From JAUSPI01 sp964454305 (GTDB taxonomy: Bacteria; Desulfobacterota; Syntrophia; Syntrophales; JADFWA01): a stretch of 9,705 nucleotides of DNA. Shown here piece after piece: positions 6,796 through 9,705 of this stretch. Position 1 is the first letter of the stretch; every line of letters begins with the position of its first letter. The notes under the pieces were generated by a model. That model searched no databases. It was not told the origin of the DNA and was given only the letters and a program-made list of their open reading frames with translations. The stretch covers positions 1 to 9,705 of the forward strand of contig CAYVXX010000074.1 of assembly GCA_964454305.1 (NCBI GenBank), in the 5' to 3' direction. The translations under genes were made by a program, and so were the position numbers.

Positions 6796-7473
6796 ATGAA
6801 AGCTTATACAAATATTCGAAATTTATTACCGTTTCTAATTGCTTGCATATTCTTTCTCTTTTCCTGTGCAACCATTCCATCCGAAGCGCCTGAACTTTCA
6901 GCAATGCTAGGGAACAGGATTTCCTCAATTGAAGAAGCCCATATAAATCTATTACACAGTTTCTTTGACGAGAAGAGATCACAGGTTGATCAGTTTTTGT
7001 CAGATGAGTGGGTTCCGGTTTTTGCAGAGGAAATATTTGCAAGTCCCGTGATAGCTGCGACATGGAATGAAATAGTAAGGTCTGACAACAAAGAGGATAG
7101 ACTGAAATTCCTCATTAAATTAGGACCTAAGTTGCAGGCCAGAATAAATGCAAAACGAACCGAGTTAGTGACACCATTAGATAATTTGGAAAAAGAGATA
7201 GAGCGGAGACTGAGAAACGATTACGACGAAGCGCGATCAATCAACAACACAATAACAAGCTTCTTGGCATCGGCATCAAAAGTTGACGAGAATCGGAAAC
7301 GATACTTGGAAGCCTTGGGAGTATCGGACAAGAAAATGGTTGAAGCGATTGATGACGTTGATTCAGCGGTATCTGCCTTACTGGGTCAAGCAAAAACTGC
7401 TGAGGAAAAAACCGAAAAAGCAAAGCAATATTATGAGAAGCTGAAAGATGCAATCGATAAAATAAAGCAATAG
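6796..7473 (+). CDS. Predicted lipoprotein with helical, coiled-coil-like C-terminus
   Basis: I do not recognise the family. The start at 6796 is chosen over an upstream in-frame ATG at 6757 because GAGGGGG (6785-6791) lies a few bases before it and the product then begins with a classic signal peptide. That peptide is a short basic N-terminus (MKAYTNIRN), a hydrophobic core (LLPFLIACIFFLF) and a lipobox-like LFSC with the lipidated cysteine at residue 24. The 225-residue precursor would be anchored in a membrane. The mature part is strongly helical, with many E, K, R and A residues. The last 50 or so residues (SAVSALLGQAKTAEEKTEKAKQYYEKLKDAIDKIKQ) look like a coiled coil. No catalytic motif is visible. 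The next gene begins 15 bases later, so the two form an operon. Confidence 0.8.
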   Translation: MKAYTNIRNLLPFLIACIFFLFSCATIPSEAPELSAMLGNRISSIEEAHINLLHSFFDEKRSQVDQFLSDEWVPVFAEEIFASPVIAATWNEIVRSDNKEDRLKFLIKLGPKLQARINAKRTELVTPLDNLEKEIERRLRNDYDEARSINNTITSFLASASKVDENRKRYLEALGVSDKKMVEAIDDVDSAVSALLGQAKTAEEKTEKAKQYYEKLKDAIDKIKQ

Positions 7474-7488
7474 AAAGGAAAATTTAAA

Positions 7489-7773
7489 ATGGGAATTGAT
7501 TGGGATAAATTTGAAGAAGGATTAGACGGTGCCATTAATACGGCGGCAGAGAAAACAGATGAAAGACTCGCCGGAAGAATATCATCAATAACAAGGCTGA
7601 CTGACGATGAAATCATCAAGTTGTTCCCGAAACCATCTGACGTAAAGAAACTCACGGAACTTATGAAGATAGTCAAGTCTGCAGGAAGAAGAAATACAAA
7701 GATGAATCAAATTGTTACAAATATTGAAGATTTTTCAGGAATCATACTGACACTGCTAGGAAAATTCGCATGA
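7489..7773 (+). CDS. Small hypothetical protein co-transcribed with the lipoprotein
   Basis: A 94-residue protein of unknown function. AAAGGAA (7474-7480) lies eight bases before its ATG, and only 15 bases separate it from the upstream lipoprotein, indicating one operon and probably linked function. It has no signal peptide. It is mostly charged and helical, including KPSDVKKLTELMKIVKSAGRRNTKMNQ, and ends in a short hydrophobic stretch (FSGIILTLLGKFA) too short for a confident membrane span. This tail could bind a partner or membrane. Low-complexity bias is absent and the ribosome site is good, so it is likely a real gene. Confidence 0.75.
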   Translation: MGIDWDKFEEGLDGAINTAAEKTDERLAGRISSITRLTDDEIIKLFPKPSDVKKLTELMKIVKSAGRRNTKMNQIVTNIEDFSGIILTLLGKFA

Positions 7774-7942
7774 TCCCGAGGTCGCAGCGGTCTTAAAAAA
7801 ATAGATATGTTCGGTTTTTAAACTCTATTTTAAATGGAGTTCGAAGGATTTCACTACTCTATCGGCATGGCAGATTAGTTAACTTTGTTAATGCTTGCAA
7901 AATTTCCTAACTTTGCATCCCATAGATTATCGGAGGGTTGAA

Positions 7943-8779
7943 ATGATTATCACAAGAAAAAACTTCTTCAATCTGATTCTTATTTTTCAAATACTATTCA
8001 TTTTAGCTATTCCTCTTCAGGCTAACGAACTTAAATATCACGAGATACACTGCAAGCACTTTTTTTATGGCTATCCAACGGGCACGCCTCTATCTAACGA
8101 CCTTATCATCAGGGACATTTATGCATTATCTTCAAATGATGAAACCAAATTTGCGGATTGGGTTGCCTATCGGCTTGACAGTGAAACTGTTACGGGAAGC
8201 ATAGAGACAAGAAGGAAATGGAAGGCCGATCCGTACCTTTCTGAAGAGGAAACGTTGGAGCCCGCTGATTACAAAGGTGCTTACTCGGCGCTTAACGTTG
8301 ACCGTGGCCACCAGGCTCCGCTCGCTTCATTCAAAGGCACGAAGAGATGGGAAGATACAAACGTTCTATCAAACATAACACCCCAAAAATCCGCCCTGAA
8401 TCAAGGACCATGGAAAAATCTTGAAGGTCGGGTAAGGAATCTCGTGAAAACTGGAAACGTTGTATACGTCATGACTGGACCTCTCTATGAGCGGGAAATG
8501 CCTTCATTGCCGCAGGCTGACGAACCACACAAAGTTCCTTCAGGCTATTGGAAAATCATTCTTATGCAAGAACATGAAAGCCTCATTTCTATCAAATCTG
8601 CCAGCTTTATCTTCGATCAGGAAACACCAAGGAAAGATAAGATAATCAATCATCTGTGCGCTATCAATGAGATAGAGGCGAGAACCGGTCTAGATTTTCT
8701 AATAGAGATTCCAAACGACTTGGAAGAAGTCATCGAAAGCAATAAATACGAATCATGGGCAACGTCAAACTTTGAATAA
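7943..8779 (+). CDS. Secreted DNA/RNA non-specific endonuclease (Serratia nuclease family)
   Basis: The 278-residue product is a beta-beta-alpha-metal nuclease that cleaves DNA and RNA without sequence preference. The signature DRGH is at 120-123 with the general-base histidine H123. It is followed by SNITPQ (N144), LNQGPW (N153) and LE (E161). The spacings from H123 of 21, 30 and 38 residues equal those of H89, N110, N119 and E127 in the Serratia marcescens nuclease, so the active site looks intact. The start at 7943 is supported by GGAGGG (7932-7937), five bases upstream, and by the resulting signal peptide (core FFNLILIFQILFILAIP, likely cleavage after LQA at residue 27). The enzyme should work in the periplasm or outside the cell. 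It lies 169 bases after the small-protein gene. No dedicated nuclease inhibitor gene is recognised. Confidence 0.93.
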   Translation: MIITRKNFFNLILIFQILFILAIPLQANELKYHEIHCKHFFYGYPTGTPLSNDLIIRDIYALSSNDETKFADWVAYRLDSETVTGSIETRRKWKADPYLSEEETLEPADYKGAYSALNVDRGHQAPLASFKGTKRWEDTNVLSNITPQKSALNQGPWKNLEGRVRNLVKTGNVVYVMTGPLYEREMPSLPQADEPHKVPSGYWKIILMQEHESLISIKSASFIFDQETPRKDKIINHLCAINEIEARTGLDFLIEIPNDLEEVIESNKYESWATSNFE

Positions 8780-9234
8780 AAGACAATAATAACCAAATGA
8801 AAATTGCCAAAAGACGTCAAACACAAGATTTGTAACTTTTTCAACTGATTATCATACTATCATCAATTCGTTACGCCACAGAATAATTACGACAGGCGGA
8901 TCATAGATTGAAGGGATATTACGAGTAAAAGATCTGGCAACTACTGCAATCTTGAAGTGCTCTGATTGGACACTATATCTTGTGCAGTACTTCCTGAAGT
9001 CATCAGCCTAACGATTTATCAATATATGCGCTCTTTCAAATGGTAATCAACATTTCTTGAAAAATTAGTAGTTGCCCACAATGTGCCGGTTCGATTAGAA
9101 ATCCATAATCCCTGCATACTTAAAGGGTGGCATGGACAAACTCGTTTGTCCGTGTAAATAAACTCATCAATTCTCAACAAGAATTACTGATATTCCTTGA
9201 CATCCCAGCCTTTTTTGTTAACTATACAAAAGGT
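8780..9234. other. Gene-free spacer downstream of the nuclease gene
   Basis: No coding frame is supported. The stretch holds a lone GCCTAAC (9006-9012) matching the attC core consensus, without a recognisable partner core, and the stable hairpin listed separately at 9131-9154. No terminator is obvious right after the nuclease gene. Confidence 0.5.
9131..9154. other. Stable 10-bp hairpin
   Basis: CATGGACAAA (9131-9140) and TTTGTCCGTG (9145-9154) form a 10-bp stem, with one T-G wobble in the plus-strand transcript, closed by the loop CTCG. No T-run follows on plus, so it is not a canonical terminator. It could be an RNA stability element, a protein-binding palindrome or a recombination relic. 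Confidence 0.6.
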
Positions 9235-9264
9235 TTAACAAAAGGTCAGAAGGTGCCATATACT
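9235..9264 (+). promoter_or_regulatory. Near-consensus promoter ahead of a short transcription unit
   Basis: TTAACA (9235-9240, five of six matches) and TATACT (9259-9264, five of six) are separated by 18 bp, with a predicted start near 9271. A terminator ends at about 9367, so the implied transcript is about 97 bases. Confidence 0.6.
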
Positions 9265-9270
9265 AACAAA

Positions 9271-9367
9271 CAACAAATAATCTTTTCTTCTTAAATAAAA
9301 GAAGGGCCTAAAAATGGCAGCTAATCGCAACAAGACCCCGTTTCTCTCAAACAGAGGCGGGGTTTTT
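9271..9367 (+). ncRNA. Candidate small RNA or leader transcript of about 97 nt
   Basis: The unit runs from a predicted start 7 bases after TATACT to the T-run of an intrinsic terminator. It contains a weak AU-rich hairpin around TTCTT-AAATAAA-AGAA and the terminator stem. Nothing matches an RNA family I know. It may instead be an attenuated leader or a messenger for the tiny frame starting at 9314. Confidence 0.35.
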
Positions 9368-9391
9368 GTCGTTTATGTCAAAGGCATCTAA
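9314..9391 (+). CDS. Possible 25-residue basic peptide
   Basis: An ATG at 9314 follows GAAGGG (9301-9306) at a seven-base distance and opens a frame of 25 codons ending in TAA at 9391. The peptide begins MAANRNKTPFLSNRGG and ends in a short hydrophobic stretch with VKGI. Reasons for doubt: the frame runs through the terminator stem and T-run, so a terminated transcript would lack its end. It could be a leader peptide or chance. Confidence 0.2.
   Translation: MAANRNKTPFLSNRGGVFVVYVKGI
9335..9367 (+). terminator. Rho-independent terminator
   Basis: Stem ACCCCG (9335-9340) pairs with CGGGGT (9358-9363). An inner helix CTCT/AGAG (9344-9347 and 9353-9356) lies within, and TTTTT (9363-9367) follows. 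This is a good intrinsic terminator for the short upstream unit. Confidence 0.85.
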
Positions 9392-9397
9392 TGGATA

Positions 9398-9542
9398 TTA
9401 TACAGAAACTTTATAATACCCCTAATAAATAATGGTTGTTTTATTGTTCCTATAAATACATGGACTTATAAACGATTTAATAAAAAAGTAAAAGGTGTGT
9501 TATACAGATCTACTAACTGTGTTTGGTTTTTATACAGAAACT
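9398..9542 (+). repeat. Short direct repeats TTATACAGA
   Basis: TTATACAGAAACT occurs twice with 13 of 13 identity (9398-9410 and 9530-9542), and a shorter copy TTATACAGA lies at 9500-9508. ACTAACTG also occurs twice (9512-9519 and near 9547-9554). The copies lie in AT-rich DNA just before the GC-rich palindrome cluster. Confidence 0.6.
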
Positions 9543-9551
9543 ATACACTAA

Positions 9552-9637
9552 CTGGTTGTCGAGGACGCTTCGCGCCCTCGACAATCGCCGCGTATTGCCA
9601 TACGCTGGCCGCGAGGCGCTCCGCGCCTCACAACCAG
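9552..9637. repeat. Cluster of three GC-rich hairpins within an inverted repeat
   Basis: Hairpin 1: TTGTCGAGGACGC (9556-9568) and GCGCCCTCGACAA (9572-9584), 12 of 13 paired. Hairpin 2: GCGTAT (9590-9595) and ATACGC (9600-9605), perfect. Hairpin 3: GAGGCGC (9613-9619) and GCGCCTC (9623-9629), perfect. The whole is bracketed by CTGGTTGT (9552-9559) and ACAACCAG (9630-9637), a perfect 8-bp inverted repeat. The sharp GC rise compared with the DNA to its left marks a boundary. Confidence 0.8.
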
Positions 9638-9705
9638 CGAATGCAGCCGGCAGCGCGTGCAGGCAAGCAAGCTTGCCCACCCGCTTGCGGCTGATCCGCG
9701 GCGAT
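9630..9705 (+). repeat. attC-like folded site, cut by the window end
   Basis: GCGAAT-G-CAGCCG (9637-9649) pairs with CGGCTGATCCGC (9688-9699), leaving one unpaired G (9643) on the left arm. Such an extrahelical base is a hallmark of integron attC sites. Inside is a perfect GGCAAGC-AA-GCTTGCC hairpin (9662-9677). ACAAC just upstream partly fits RYYYAAC. The right core would fall at the window end, which reads GGCGAT where a good site would read GGCGTT, so the core is degenerate or unseen. CGCGGCGAT (9697-9705) is also the exact inverse of ATCGCCGCG at 9584-9592. Confidence 0.45.

Noticed and set aside
7821..7841. AACTCTAT/ATGGAGTT hairpin as a terminator after the small-protein gene.
   Set aside because: The stem is AT-rich with a wobble pair and has no following T-run.
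7895..7942. Upstream ATG as start for the nuclease gene.
   Set aside because: ATG at 7943 has GGAGGG five bases upstream and yields a proper signal peptide; the longer form would not.
9497..9694. Open frame of 65 codons over the GC-rich tail.
   Set aside because: It runs through every hairpin of the palindrome cluster, and its C-terminus (NQRMQPAARAGKQACP) reads like translated attC-like repeat, so it is an artefact of structured DNA.

Overview
The window is bacterial accessory DNA with a mosaic look: compact genes with Shine-Dalgarno sites, rho-independent terminators, a complete insertion sequence, a self-contained restriction-modification system, and structured non-coding DNA resembling integron recombination sites. 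No rRNA, complete tRNA, CRISPR array or taxonomically decisive housekeeping gene is present, so the host cannot be named. A Gram-negative host is likely, because a lipoprotein and a secreted Serratia-type nuclease are encoded. Base composition changes sharply between blocks: AT-rich intergenic DNA, a more GC-rich restriction-modification block, and a very GC-rich palindromic tail. This points to repeated acquisition.

Layout. Positions 1-445 hold the end of an unrecognised gene and a strong terminator. Positions 446-1400 hold a lone PD-(D/E)XK-type nuclease-like gene on the minus strand, with attC-like motifs on both sides. Positions 1449-1694 look like a short ORF-less group II intron relic, with recognisable domains V and VI. 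Positions 1739-4906 are a type II restriction-modification system. A controller (C) protein and the endonuclease form an overlapping operon on plus. An N6-adenine methyltransferase runs convergently on minus and overlaps the endonuclease tail by 27 bp. A C-box (AGTCTGTAGACT) overlaps the -35 of the C-R operon, while the methyltransferase has its own near-consensus promoter.

Positions 4989-6309 are an intact IS4-family insertion sequence, with 27-bp terminal inverted repeats and a 9-bp target duplication. Positions 6319-8779 hold AT-rich DNA, then a two-gene lipoprotein/small-protein operon and a separately spaced secreted DNA/RNA non-specific endonuclease. Positions 8780-9705 are essentially gene-free but structured: a stable hairpin, a promoter-to-terminator unit that could be a small RNA or encode a 25-residue peptide, short repeats, and a dense cluster of GC-rich palindromes ending in an attC-like structure cut by the window end.

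How it fits together. The restriction-modification system is the best supported functional unit. The expected logic is early constitutive methylation and delayed, C-activated restriction. The attC-like motifs suggest integron-cassette ancestry for part of the region, but no integrase is seen here.
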